NCBI RefSeq assembly: GCF_001653235.2
Contig: NC_035790.1
Location: forward strand, 1,426,001-1,490,000
Source: Pochonia chlamydosporia 170
Taxonomy: Eukaryota > Ascomycota > Sordariomycetes > Hypocreales > Clavicipitaceae
DNA: 64,000 bases
Reading direction: 5' to 3'
Of this stretch, positions 46,032-57,505 are shown piece by piece. The translations under genes and the position numbers were made by a program. The notes beneath the pieces were generated by a model, which saw nothing but the letters and a program-made list of their open reading frames with translations, did not search any database and was not told where the DNA came from. Position 1 is the first letter of the stretch; each line of letters opens with the position of its first letter.

Positions 46032-47706
46032 ATGTCTATGATCACGGCCGCTCAATGGGTTCCTCGGGGCTTTGCGGCCCCGTTTCCCCAAAAATACACT
46101 TTGGACGAGAGCGAATATGAACGAATAGCTGAACTCGCAAAACTACAGCTGGACGACGCTGAAGAGGACTTGAAGGGGGCGCAAGAAGAGGATGGTTCTG
46201 AAGAGGAAGAGGTGAAAGAGGGTAATGGAGAGAGCATGGAGGTCGAAGGCGAAAAGCCAGCCGCTGAAGTAAAGTTCGTTGACCGACTACGAAGCACCAG
46301 GAGGATCGAGTTCACTAACCTCGCGCAGATACGACGATGACGACCTGAAAGAGTACGACCTAGAACATTATGATGATGACGACGATGAAAACGAAACGCA
46401 TGCAGATGGAACGGGAATGGGAATGTTTGGAAACCTCAAAGCACTGGCCTATCACGACTCAAACAAGGACGACCCGTACATTACGCTGAATGACGGTGAG
46501 GATGACGACGAAGAGAAAGAAGACCTCCAAATTCTCTCTACGGATAATCTGATTCTTTCCGCCAAGGTGGAAGACGAGCTTGCTCACCTCGAAGTTTATG
46601 TGTTTGAAGATGATGGCGACAACCTTTATGTGCACCACGACATCATGTTGCCCGCCATTCCTCTCGCACTCGAGTGGCTCGACATGCCGGTTGGCGATTC
46701 CAGCGGTGACAAGAATGGAAAGGGCAACTACGTGGCCGTGGGAACTATGGACCCGGATATTGAAATTTGGGACCTTGACACCATCGACTGCATGTACCCC
46801 AACGCCATTCTTGGACAGGGTGCCAATAAGGAGTCTGGCGAAAAGAAAAAGAAGAGCAAGAAGTCCAAGAAGGCCAAGGCCAACGACGCCTACCATGTAG
46901 ATGCAGTGCTTTCACTCGCCGCCAACAGACAACACCGCAATCTGCTAGCATCTGCATCTGCGGACAAGACAGTCAAGCTTTGGGACCTGAACACGACCCA
47001 ATGCGCCAAGTCTTACTCTTATCATACCGACAAGGTCTGCTCGCTGGCCTGGCACAACACCGAAGCCACTGTCTTGCTAAGCGGTAGCTACGACCGGACC
47101 ATCGTGGCAGCTGATATGCGGGCTCCTGACGCCAAAGCACCTCGATGGGGTGTAGAAAGCGACGTCGAGAACGTGCGCTGGGATCCTCACGACTCAAATT
47201 ACTTCTTCGTCTCCACCGAGAACGGCTGCATCCACTACCACGATATTCGAAATGCACCGTCAAATCCTTCGGCTACCAAATCAGTCTGGACACTGCAAGC
47301 TCACGACGAGTCCGTCTCCTCATTCGATATCAACACTGTTATTCCCGGCTTCATGGCTACAGGATCCACCGACAGAACAGTCAAGTTGTGGAACATTCAA
47401 CCCACCGGCCCCTCAATGGTTGTGTCTCGCAATCTTGACGTTGGCAAAGTCTTTGCCACTACGTTCGGCCCAGATCCCGAGGTTGGATTCCGCTTGGCTG
47501 TTGCGGGTAGCAATGGAAACATGCAAGTATGGGATACTAGTACCAACGCCGCGGTCCGGCAGGTATTTGCGCAAAAGGTTCCCGCCCCGAAGGAGGACGC
47601 TGCCGAGGACCGTCTCATTGGCGTGGAGGAGGACGAGAGTAGTTCATCTGAGGAAGATGGCGAGGGAGAGGGACAGGAGGATGGAGACTCCATGGATGAG
47701 GACTAA
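46032..47706 (+). CDS. PWP1: Periodic tryptophan protein 1 (WD40, ribosome biogenesis)
   Basis: Exons 46032-46273 and 46329-47706 encode 539 residues. MSMITAAQWVPRGFAAPFPQ and ERIAELAKLQLDDAEEDL start the protein. The 55-nt intron uses a GTTCGT donor and CTAAC branch; joining gives AAEVKYDDDDLKEYDLEHY, which fits the family, while other donors give a stop. Acidic runs follow. WD repeats include LEWLDMP, GTMDPDIEIWDLD, LASASADKTVKLWDLNT, VLLSGSYDRTIVAAD, MATGSTDRTVKLWN and VAGSNGNMQVWDT, with a Lys-rich KKKKSKKSKKAKA insert between blades. The tail is Ser/Glu/Asp-rich. Pwp1 is nucleolar and helps 25S rRNA maturation. Confidence 0.93.
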
Positions 47707-50700
47707 TGGGAATGCAGCATGTGGAAGGAATTCTCCTGAAATTAATTTGATAGTCTGTTGAATCGGCTGTTGTATGCCCCGTGAGCTGGGTGAGTGGCGC
47801 ATTGCAATTGGTGATATCCTACATAGCTCATGCCATATTTGTGATAGAATAGCGAGACTGGAAAAAAAAAGTATTGACTGGTTCACAATCACAAATGGTC
47901 TCGCCCACTACGGAGCAATGGGGAACAAATCACGTTATGTCTTTGTCCTGTGAGCAGATATGAGACACGGTACAATAAGAATAAGCGATGCTTGATATTG
48001 ATCGTGCAAGGTTAAGGATTGTTAAGAAGCACATTGGTTGTACAACCTGTCGAACTAGGGTCCAAACGTCTCAGTATCCATTTCTCCAGAGTGGAACTCG
48101 TCTATACTTTGATCAACAAGGTTTCCTTGAGACAAACCTGTCATTTCCCGTCTCCCAGATACAGACTGCCTTCTCCAGTTGGCAAGGACATTTAAATGCA
48201 CACCATCAATCTACATGAGATAGATATTCATGCACTGAATATGGCACGTTTACGCTACAGCTCATTTGCTCACAATAGCCTCGCATAAATGGGATCGACA
48301 ATTTACAATCTATGCAGAACCACGGGTGAATTTGCACTGATGTCGTTCCTGTGCCTCAGCCGAACGCTACTTTAGTAGGGCCAAGCCTTGCGAGTTCCCG
48401 CCAAGGTCGATCTGACGCAGCGGGGGATGCAAGCACTTGCGACGAGATGAAACACCACGGGTGGATCAAAATCAGTTCAATCATGTACCTAAATGTAGGG
48501 ACGAAACGTGCGACGAATCGCGCGCCATGGGTTAAAAAAGGGAGGAGATGGCTAAATGTGAAAACAAAGAGGCTGTTTTGTTGCTTTCTTTTTCAGCATG
48601 GAGTACTGTATTAATATTTTGTTTTGAAATAGTAGCTGTGTTTGATGAGACTATTTTTGAATGTGGCTTGTTTGTAGTGTTAGTTTCGATGCACGACGAT
48701 GCAAAAGTCTCCGATGACAAACATGTCTTGAGACTGGAGGGTTGGAGACTGAAATTTGATGCTGTGGAAAGACGTGTGGGAATCTGGCGGTTGCGAGGGC
48801 ATCATGTCGAGGACTGGTATGGAAGCCTTGTACTCCATATTACGTAGAGTGATGAGAAAATGCAGAGTTTCTGAGTAAATGAGGCAACTTCGTCTCTCGG
48901 GTGCAGGGAGCTTGCTCTGGCGATCTCTTATGCACAAAGCGACGAGTCAGTAATACCAGACATTTGAGTGGTTTGTGATGGATGCAGGGAGCTTGTCTGG
49001 GCTGATGTTGCCGTCAGCGAGCCGACTCAAACAGTCTGGTACTCCGCGCAGATGTATCTTGCAGGACTACTGTACTTTCAGTGTTGCATTGGAAACAAAT
49101 TGAGTCGAAAATAAAAACAGCAGAATATATCAGGAGGAATCCGCCATGGGATGACGCGTGTGGACTCGAGCGGCTTGTGTCAGGATGCCCACGATAGCCG
49201 CCATGAAAGAGCAAACAGGCCTGGCGTGAGCAGAATATTGGAATATTGGAACATTGAACATTGGAGCTCTGTGCTGTCACACCACATCAAGTCTGGTTCA
49301 ATGAGGCAAGCGTCAAGGCCCAACTTCCGCCTCGAGAGACCTGGCCATTGATTGATCAAACTGGTGCGCGGGCAGGCGCAGCCCAACGGAGGCGCACGCA
49401 GGGACTGCCTTGCGGTGATTGGCAGGAGCGGCCTCGAGGCAGGACGCTTGTGCAGGCACCGCGCCGCCACACAAAACTCTGAAACTGGTGATGGCACCAA
49501 TGTTGACCTGTGATCGGCGCACCATGGCCAATAGCTGCACGTCCTCCAACCCCTGCCGCACCCAATTGGTGGCATGGCACATGGCTGCTGTTGTCTGGTG
49601 GCAGTTTGGCTGGTTCAGGTCAGTCAATTCTCATTTGGAAGGGTTGACCAGCACTGACAGTTTGTATTCTTCCCCGGCTTAGTTGCCCTCTGACACAGAG
49701 CCTGGTCGACTGGGAATTCTGAGCCTGCAGGATTCGACCTGGTTAAACTGCTCGGGGAAGCTGAGCCATCTCCCCTGAGAGGGGCGCATCACTGTCAATG
49801 TTGAGAACAATGGAGGGATGGATGTCCGTCGTCGAACGAACCACACGCGAGCGCCGGCACGACATGCCGCAAATGCTGTCGGTTACAACTTACGAGTCAC
49901 ACAACGCCAGCGCACAGGATACAAAGCGTACGTGGCCCGAGGGTTAGCTGGAGGCAGCGCTGGAGCCGTAAACTGTACTGTGTTACAGTACAGTGCTGTA
50001 CTCATGCATCAGCAAGTTCTTCAACTTTGGGCCAAATCAAGACGCCACGCGGTAGGTGGACTTCCTTCAGGCGAGTAATCGACCAAGTTTCTTTGGCAAA
50101 AGTTTGGGGCTGCCCAACGAACGGACTTGGGGCCAGGCATCAAATTCAGTCGGGAGCGAACCACCGGAGAGAGAAGCCCACAAAATGCGGATTATAGCGG
50201 CCGCACGTACAAAACCCGGACCAGACAGAACCTGATGGTGGTGCTCAAGTCTGGTATTGGGAGGGATTGCGCTATTGTTCTCAAACCCTTTCACATACTC
50301 CGTACAATGAAAGGGAGACGATGGAAAAAGCATTGATGGCCAAATGCTAAAACGACATGGACCTAAGAGTCTTTTCCTCCTCAAGCTCCCCTGCTTTCCT
50401 TGCTTTGCCATGGATGGCCTGCCCCTGGCTAGCAAAGCATTTTACGATTTCTATTGGCCAACCGCCAAGCTGGCTCCGCTGCTGTGACCCACACGTCGTC
50501 CTTCGGGCGCGTCGACGCAGGTGGACGTTGTGGAACCAGCATCTGAAATCTTCGCTTGGATGGGTCCAACCAACCAGGACAAGGGCCTGTTTCCAGGATC
50601 AATTGTTCTGGGGCCGCCGGACCAGCCAGCGGGAGAAACTAGAGTGACTTGTGTGAGAGCGTTCTTGTGGAAAAGGAACGACTGAGAGTTTGGAGCGGAA

Positions 50701-50900
50701 GAGGAGCCGAATGGGAACAAATGGGAAGGAGGGGGTGGGGACAGGGACCCGACCCGTGGATCCATGATCGAGTCTGGTTTTTTTAGTCGTTTTTGCTCTG
50801 CCCGTTTTGGTGCCTGGCCTGGCCTTGTCGAGTCGAACGAACGTGGGCGTCAAAAAAAGCGTTGGGCAAATAGCAAGTTGACTTGGAGCAGACTGGAGCA
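47707..50900. other. 3.2-kb gene-poor stretch
   Basis: Contains the 3' flank of PWP1 and no supported gene. Noted in it are a TGCAGGGAGCTTG repeat (48903 and 48985), a perfect hairpin at 49972-49994, TACTCCGTA at 50296-50304 and a direct repeat GGAGCAGACT near 50885. Confidence 0.45.
49972..49994. repeat. Perfect inverted repeat ACTGTACTGT-GTT-ACAGTACAGT
   Basis: Ten-bp arms with a 3-nt loop. The same TACAGTAC words form nested palindromes at 24797-24828. Confidence 0.8.
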
Positions 50901-52276
50901 GACTGGACCTTTGTTTGCCTCCCTCCTGTGAGTCCTGTCCGTCCCCTTCCCCCTCCGCGTGCAAACGGTCGTGAGCTTCGACCCTCCGTCGCCTTTGCAT
51001 CACCTTCCGTCGACAGGTTCGTTTTATCAACCATTTCGCTTCTTCTCCTTTGTGCGCCGTTTTTAGATTCGTCCGTCTCTCTCCCTGACGTGATTGATTC
51101 ATCTCGCGCCATTTCTTCGTTCCTTTCACAGCTCTGAAACCCACGTTGATTCTTGGGTCACTCGATTTCACTCTCTACCGCCAAGCGCGAAAATCTATTA
51201 ACATCATCAACCTGCCGCAAACTCATCACAAGTCGACGTTGAACGTTCCTTTCGCATCAGCAGAAAACTGCCAGTATCGTTTGCAATCTTGTCGCCACTC
51301 CCTCTCGACAAGCAGACGAACTTGAGCTTACTCTCTCTCACCTGAACCTGAGTTTCACTTTCATCTCATTATTTTCTCACACCTTGGCACTTGCGATTTT
51401 TCACAACATTGAGACTGGACTCTTCAGTGTGTGCCACATCGTTGCCCATTTGTGCTCAAGTACGACAAGAAAATCGCTTTTTCTTGCCCATCACAGCACT
51501 CCTGCCTGCCAATCGGCATTGACGAGCAGAGTACACCGCAACTGTCTTTTTCACATTCTCTTGGCGACGCTTGAGTCAGCATCAAATCGTCGCGTGCTTC
51601 ACTTGGAGATTCTCACGCCACCGAGCACCAACTGACAACACCAAGATCACTCTTTCCGTTTCGTGATTCAGCTGCTCGTCCGACAATTTCTTCAAGCGAT
51701 TCGATCCTCTTTCTTTATATTGGGATTCGGCCGGGTTTTATATCTCGGCGCTATTCACTTTAACCCACCAGATTTTGGGATTTGTCCATTGATTCAAGAG
51801 TGCAGCTCACTGCAAACGCGCATCAGCCACCTTCCTTCTTCAGTCGGTGGATGCACCTGCGAGCACTTTGAGCGCTCACACTCACCATCAACCACACCCC
51901 CAGTCAACTCTTCACACGATAGGCTGCACCTTCTGCACCTTCTGCTCCTGACCGGCGCTAGTCACCGCCTCTGTCTATACACGCAACCCTTTGTAACGTT
52001 CCCCAACCATACCGGACTCACTTGGGCAACTGAAAGTGCGTCACTGGTCCTTCTTCATTCGTGGCAGTCGCACTTTCACAAGGTAGGTCGGTTACAGATC
52101 CAAGTCACACGCTGTCTTGCACACGCAGCTGTCGGCTCTTGCATCGTGACACCCCCACGCCATTTGCAAACCAGCTTGTACTCTAGAACTAGGGTCTAGT
52201 ATACATCTGGCATACCCTTCCCGCACCTCATACAGGAACTCTTCCACCTTCACTGTTTGCTCGACAACCTCCAAAT
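50901..52276 (+). promoter_or_regulatory. Probable long ATG-depleted 5' leader with one 6-codon uORF
   Basis: No ATG occurs on this strand from about 50941 to 51850, against ~14 expected by chance. The first one (51851-51871) opens a six-codon frame MHLRAL and stop. No further ATG is seen before the main start at 52277. The sequence is C/T/A-rich, typical for fungal leaders. A possible leader intron (GTAGGT at ~52082 to CAG at ~52128) is suggested only by its ends. Confidence 0.5.
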
Positions 52277-53131
52277 ATGTCGCTGTCGAGGGCATTTACA
52301 ACTCGCCGGCTGCGAGGCGGCAGTGACCTCGCTGACAGCGCCAAGATGCCTCAGCGAAGCAACACCACCAAGATTCCCTATAATATCCGCGACAAAATTT
52401 CAGCACCAGTGCAGTTGATTCACACCACCAACATGCTCTCATACAATGCCCCTGATATTCCTCGCCCGTCTCGAAGCAACTCAACTACGAGCAAGTCAGC
52501 ATCGGACACTGAGTCCCAGTCCACGGCGGATTCCACTCCTCCAACTAGCCCTGATGTGTCCTCATCGCCGGAGCCGAACCATTTGTCTTGCTACTTCAAG
52601 ACTGCTGGATCAACGACGACCACTTCGCCTGTCGAGGCAGAGCCTCCCGTGATTCCCAAGCGCTCTCCATCACATACCAAGAAGAACTCATACGACGCCA
52701 TTGCTCGCCACAGATCTGTCTCGCGCATGTCCCGAGACTCAGATAACTCAGTTTCTACCAAAGCCGGCCAAACGTTCTCTCGTTCTCCGTCAACATCCAC
52801 GAGAGCTTCATCCGCTTCGCATGCATCATCGCCGCTTTCTCAGAAGCAGGCGAACCCGCCACCCCCGCCAGCCGCATCGACTGGCCTTAGCCAGCTTCAA
52901 AACAAGGAATCTCATCCCTTTGGACAGGAGCTGGCTCAGGTCACCGAACTCGCAGAAGAGTACAGCACCAACAATCGCCTTGACACCATTGACGAGGAGC
53001 AGCAGTATCTGGACAACCGAGGACTCAAGAAGTTCAGCCCAGATGACTATCTAAGCGCCATTCATGGTCTCTCTGCCATGTTCTTCCCCGAACGAAATCA
53101 CGCCACGTCAGCGGCACCGCTGTGGATTTAA
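52277..53131 (+). CDS. Conserved Ser/Pro-rich ascomycete protein, unknown function
   Basis: One exon of 284 residues. The N-terminus MSLSRAFTTRRLRGG, then MPQRSNTTKIPYNIRDKISAPVELI-like block (residues 24-45), is the best conserved part together with TTNMLSYNAPDI. Residues 60-215 are a disordered Ser/Thr/Pro tract with many SP and SxS sites, suggesting heavy phosphorylation. The C-terminus is structured: FGQELAQVTELAEEY, then DTIDEEQQYLDNRGLKKFSPDDYLSAI and MFFPERN. The family seems restricted to filamentous ascomycetes; I know no function. There is no signal peptide or membrane helix. The exceptionally long leader suggests a regulated gene. Confidence 0.82.
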   Translation: MSLSRAFTTRRLRGGSDLADSAKMPQRSNTTKIPYNIRDKISAPVQLIHTTNMLSYNAPDIPRPSRSNSTTSKSASDTESQSTADSTPPTSPDVSSSPEPNHLSCYFKTAGSTTTTSPVEAEPPVIPKRSPSHTKKNSYDAIARHRSVSRMSRDSDNSVSTKAGQTFSRSPSTSTRASSASHASSPLSQKQANPPPPPAASTGLSQLQNKESHPFGQELAQVTELAEEYSTNNRLDTIDEEQQYLDNRGLKKFSPDDYLSAIHGLSAMFFPERNHATSAAPLWI

Positions 53132-53759
53132 ACTAACCAGCAAGCAACCCCAAATGTCACCGGCCCCAACGGCATCGGTGCCACGTTTTGTGATTTTCGA
53201 CTCGTCTTTCGCTGTACATATTTAAGGCACTCATTTTAGTATATGGACGAACCTGCCGGCACGCTTCGCTCTACGCGCTATTTCTCTCGGTTATGTTAAG
53301 TGGTGGATCTTGGAGGAGAATGAATGGAATTTCGGGTTACAGATACCAGCCTTTCAAGGACTGGGCTCCTTTGGCAAAGAGGCAAAATTTTACTTGGTAG
53401 ATGGCGTTTTATAAAGAGATCGGACATGGTTGACGATTTGTATGTTGCGATGTGGATATATCTTGAGCCAATTGTTGAAAGTTGGCAGTACATAGCCCTG
53501 GAGAGCATTTACGATGCGTCTCTGCACACTCATTCAGGACACTAATAAATGGAATTTCCATTTTTCTCTTCAAAACCTCGCTCTATGACGTCGATTGTGA
53601 TGGTCTTACAAGTGAACTCATGGCCTGCCTAATTGGATTTGAATACCCGTGTAGTTTGCATAAAGTTGATCAACACATTCTGCAACAACTAAAGGGACCA
53701 CATGCCTTGTTGGGGCGATGCGCCCCGCGATCGTCACCATCAACTCATCTGACCCCTGC

Positions 53760-53786
53760 ACAACCTCGAGCTCGAGGCGAGGTTGT
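53760..53786. repeat. Nested palindrome around CCTCGAGCTCGAGG
   Basis: CCTCGAGCTCGAGG (53764-53777) is a perfect 14-bp palindrome. ACAACCTCG (53760-53768) and CGAGGTTGT (53778-53786) form a second, overlapping inverted repeat. Confidence 0.8.
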
Positions 53787-54682
53787 GACGAGAGACGGAG
53801 TACAGGATTGAGCATGGTAACCCCAAGACAGATCCAGATCACATGTGTGGGGACACATCTGCCTTCCATATCATGCGTTAGGAGCAGCAATGGTGGCATA
53901 TCCTGATACAAAGCGAAGCAGGGTACACCGACTATCTAGGCATGTACTTGTCCTCAGTTCTACCTGTGATCGCCAACATCTTCGGCTTGTCAGAGGATTC
54001 TCACTTCACTCGCAGTCTCACGTGTGATTTCACTGTGGCTGAATGCTGGCCCCCATGACGATTTTGTTGCTGGCTGAGGTCTGCATGAAACGGCCCGACG
54101 GCGTCCTTGACCTGTGCAGTGCGGATTTCGGTTTCGGGCCGTAGGTTGGGAGGATTTGGCTTTCATCCTTTGGTGAGATGTTAGCGATGGGCTTGGGCGG
54201 TGTATGCTGTTGCTGTGGCGGTTGAATGGGGGTAGGGTTGCATGGGGTGTTTGGTATGTTGCAGTCAAGTTGGAAGAGATGGCTTGGCGGGTGTGACTGG
54301 TGTTGAGGTGGGGATTTGGTGTCTCCTGCTTATGTGGGAAGGTCGGGTTGTTCTGGATGGATCCTTGGAATGTATGGGATTGTGGGTTTGACGTGTACGC
54401 GATGGATGATATTGGTAGAGGTAGTGGATTGTTAAGTGCTTAGGTAGGAAGGGATAGTGAATTTCTCGACGAATTGTCCTGGAGTGACTATGGGCGATAG
54501 AAACCAGTGTCTTTTTCCAGAGTTGAATGGTATACTAGCGGATCCTGGGCAAAGCATGCACCATATCCTTGGAACACTATAGTGAGGACGAAAACCTCCA
54601 GGGCTAGACATGCGGTCAAAACTATAGACAAAATCTTGGCAAAATAAAAGACAGGCAACTCAATGAGTTATTTTGAAAGGCC

Positions 54683-54724
54683 AAAAAAAAAAAACATTGC
54701 TGTTTAGTAAAGTTGCCATCAAAA
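54683..54724 (-). terminator. Pol III terminator T-runs of tRNA-Arg
   Basis: Downstream of the tRNA 3' end the transcribed strand has TTTT at once and T12 about 30 nt later, a main and a backup terminator. Confidence 0.7.
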
Positions 54725-54725
54725 T

Positions 54726-54798
54726 AACCCCCGGCGGGACTCGAACCCGCAATCCCAAGATTAGAAGTCTTGTGCCTTAGCCATTAGGCCACGGGGGC
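54726..54798 (-). tRNA. tRNA-Arg (anticodon UCU)
   Basis: A 73-nt cloverleaf on the minus strand without intron. The acceptor stem GCCCCCG pairs with CGGGGGT (one G-U). The D arm holds TGGCCTAATGGC (A box), the anticodon arm is CAAGA-CTTCTAA-TCTTG with anticodon TCT, and the T arm GCGGG-TTCGAGT-CCCGC is the B box. A TTTT run (54724-54721) and a T12 run at 54694-54683 can terminate RNA polymerase III. It reads AGA codons. Confidence 0.95.
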
Positions 54799-56216
54799 GA
54801 CTTGGTCGAGAAATTTCCCCGTAATGGGAAATAAGTATGGTTCCACACTCTGAGTCTTGTAAATTTGCGAGTTTTTCACGGAAAAAATGCGACAATGACT
54901 GCTTTATATACTAAATGGCGTTGATTTTGTAGACTTGGATTAGTCATGCTATGAGTATGAGCAATACTGCTGTTTTGAAAGTCTGATAGACTTTGGGTTA
55001 TTGGCAGCCTTTTCGTGTTTTTGGCGCTCTGTCAGTTTTGTGCATGCTATGACTTATTGACAGATATTTCTGGCTGACGAATTTGACTAACTGCCGCGAT
55101 TTGTTTGTGTGGTCTTCTAGACGCTGGTGTCGTGGAGGTGATGCTAGCGAAGTGCATCGCAAAGGTCAACTGCACCGTCCGGATGCGCCGCTCAGCCATA
55201 CTTGAAGTAACATGCTACTACTATCGCTCGGAAATTAATGCGATACAGTTGGGGTACCAGGCTGGTGCATGGTATATAGTAGTAGCTGTGAGCAGTGTCG
55301 TTTTTGGCCGTTGAATGTATGTGCGTGTCATCAGGGTTGTGATTCCATGACAAGGCAAGCACACGAGGGCTTGTATGTGAGAAGCCAATTCAATGGATGT
55401 GCTTGGCGCTCTTTCCGAAGTTTCAAGAGATGAGGAAAGGAATGTCGAGTCTTGAACAAGGACTAGCGGTATTTGAGAAACCAGAGTATTGTGAACTGCC
55501 TAGCTCATGTCCGATTCGACGTTGTGATGTAACAGTGTATAACTGACAACCGCATAATACTGTGCACCGACGACGTATCAAGCTGCCGCGGATAGGGCGT
55601 ACTTTGACGAGGGATGAGGGACGTGTTTGAAAATTACTTGCAGAAGAGCTTTTTTTTTACGAGGCTCTCGTTACGTATCACAGCTCATGATACGTTTCCA
55701 ACTCGAGGCCTTCTCTTTCCGCAGCCCTAGTATTGATTCTCCTTTGGGTTTCAAGTATTATCATCTTCTACATTGAAACGGTCATATAGGTCTATGAATA
55801 CAACTCAATTTAACAGCCCTTCTCAGTTCAGCAGGGGCATCTAATTAATAGGACATCCGTCGCGGGTTTCTTCTGTCCGGATGCCTTCTTTCCTCACAGG
55901 CAAGCCCTCTTCACCGTTCATATCGCCATGTCTCAACAACTAAAGTACCGAAGGATAATGGCCATAAACCTTTAAACAGGTAAATCTTTTTGTGGTAGAT
56001 GGTGATTCTTAATCCAAGAACTCGGACCAGTGACACCCTAGCGGGTCACAGACTTAACTACCGATATCTTAAATATTGGTACATTGAAGAGCAGAATTGG
56101 GACTTGCCTTTTGAGAAGATTTGAACATCCATCCCAAACCCTACCGAAATCCTTTGTCCCATTGAATTATATATCACCCGCGTGCAAATTGCAGCCAAAC
56201 TCTCGAAGCAGCGTTC
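54799..56216. other. Gene-free stretch between tRNA and terpene synthase
   Basis: About 1.4 kb, slightly A/T-rich, without coding frames, repeats or RNA genes I can support. It must include the promoter of the terpene synthase gene. Confidence 0.45.
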
Positions 56217-57505
56217 ATGCAAGGCTCCGAACTCGAGACGAGAGTCCACCCCACAGCAAACCAGAACACCATTTCTCCCGTCAGACCGCAACATCACATT
56301 GATACCACATACCTTGATCTTAGCCGCCAGCAAACTATGCCTAACTCAATCACCATGGCTCCCAACGACATTATCGCCTCTCTGAAAGGCCGAACCCTTC
56401 ACATCCCCAACCTCCAGTCCGTCTTTCAGCAACACTCCTGGCCCTCCTCACCCGCCAACCCATCCTACGCACACATCGCACCCCTCGTCGACACCACGCT
56501 CCGCCAACTATCATCCTCCAACGCCTCCATCGGAAAAAGACTCAACGATAATCTCGCCCTATTCACCAGTCTATGGTACCCCACCGCCCAAAAGGAGCAG
56601 TTGGAAGCACTCGCCCTGTTCACAGTGTGGCTAATATGCTGGGACGACGAGATCGATTCAGACGAGGGCTCCCAATCAGATAACTTTGAAAAGGCCCAGC
56701 AATGGCGCCAACAAACGCTGGCGACTTTCAAAGCGGTCCTGAATCTCAGCCAGGAAGATACACTCCCCAGGGAACAAGATGCAGTGAACAGCGTCCTGAT
56801 CGACTTTAGGAACCGAATATCCGGGGAGTTCTCACAATCCCAGAGGAAGCATGTGTTTCAGCATGTAGATTATTACATTTCTTGCTGCGCTAGAGAGCAA
56901 GAGTTTCGACTTGGGCGCCAAATACCCGACTTTGAGACGTACATGTCGTTCCGGGAGGGGACAGTCGCCTGCGCAATGTTGTGCTCCTTTGTTGACTTTG
57001 CGCAGCAGATACATCTTCCGGGGGAGGTGGCCGCGTCTCCTGAGAGAAAAGTTCTTGAGAGGCAGGTTGCCATTTTGTCGGGTCTGGTCAACGACTTGTT
57101 GTCGTTTAAGAAGGAGTTGAGGGAGGAGTGTGTGATTAACGCTGTGGCATCGTTGATTACGAGTGGCTCTGGCAGGACGCTGGATGATGTTGTTGTCGAG
57201 ATTGTTCGGAAGATGGAGGATGCGGTTGAGGTTTTTGACGAGGCAGCTGGGAAGTTGTTGTGTCGTGTCGATGGCGCAGCGCGGGATCTTACACGAGATT
57301 ATATCAATGGGTGTAGAAAGATTGTGACGGGGTCATTGGAGTTTACGTAGGTGCCCCCTTTTTTATATTCGCTGACGATCATATCAAGGTAATGATGATA
57401 CCCGTGCCAGAAATGCTAATCGTTTTTGTATTTAGGCTGCGCTCTCCACGGTACAACCTCTCGAAACTCCTGCGCGATGATGGTTCCCTGGCGATAGTAC
57501 TTTGA
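56217..57505 (+). CDS. Class I terpene synthase (terpene cyclase)
   Basis: Exons 56217-57346 and 57436-57505 give 399 residues; the ATG codons at 56337 and 56355 (MAPNDIIASLKGR) are more likely starts, giving 359 or 353 residues. The metal-binding motif is CWDDEIDSDE (~residue 142, a DDxxD form). The NSE triad NDLLSFKKE lies near 291. The second exon adds the terminal SPRYN with the conserved Arg-Tyr pair plus 17 residues. LFTSLWYP and YMSFREGTVAC are other family-like blocks. The enzyme cyclises a prenyl diphosphate, most likely farnesyl diphosphate, in the cytosol; the product cannot be read from sequence. No P450, prenyltransferase or regulator gene lies within the window near it. Retention of the intron would truncate at TAG within the donor. 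Confidence 0.88.

Larger units (their letters stand above)
53132..54725. other. Gene-free stretch before the tRNA gene
   Basis: 3' flank of the Ser/Pro-rich gene, then no supported gene. An elaborate palindrome sits at 53760-53786. Confidence 0.45.

Noticed and set aside
48680..48937. Frame beginning MCIRDR, a peptide often produced by sequencing-adapter contamination
   Set aside because: The DNA is TTGTGCATAAGAGATCGC, not the adapter mosaic-end sequence, so the match is coincidental and not contamination.
53990..54268. Pro/Thr/Ser-rich minus-strand frame of 92 residues
   Set aside because: Low-complexity composition from G/T-rich DNA; no homologue or gene context supports it.
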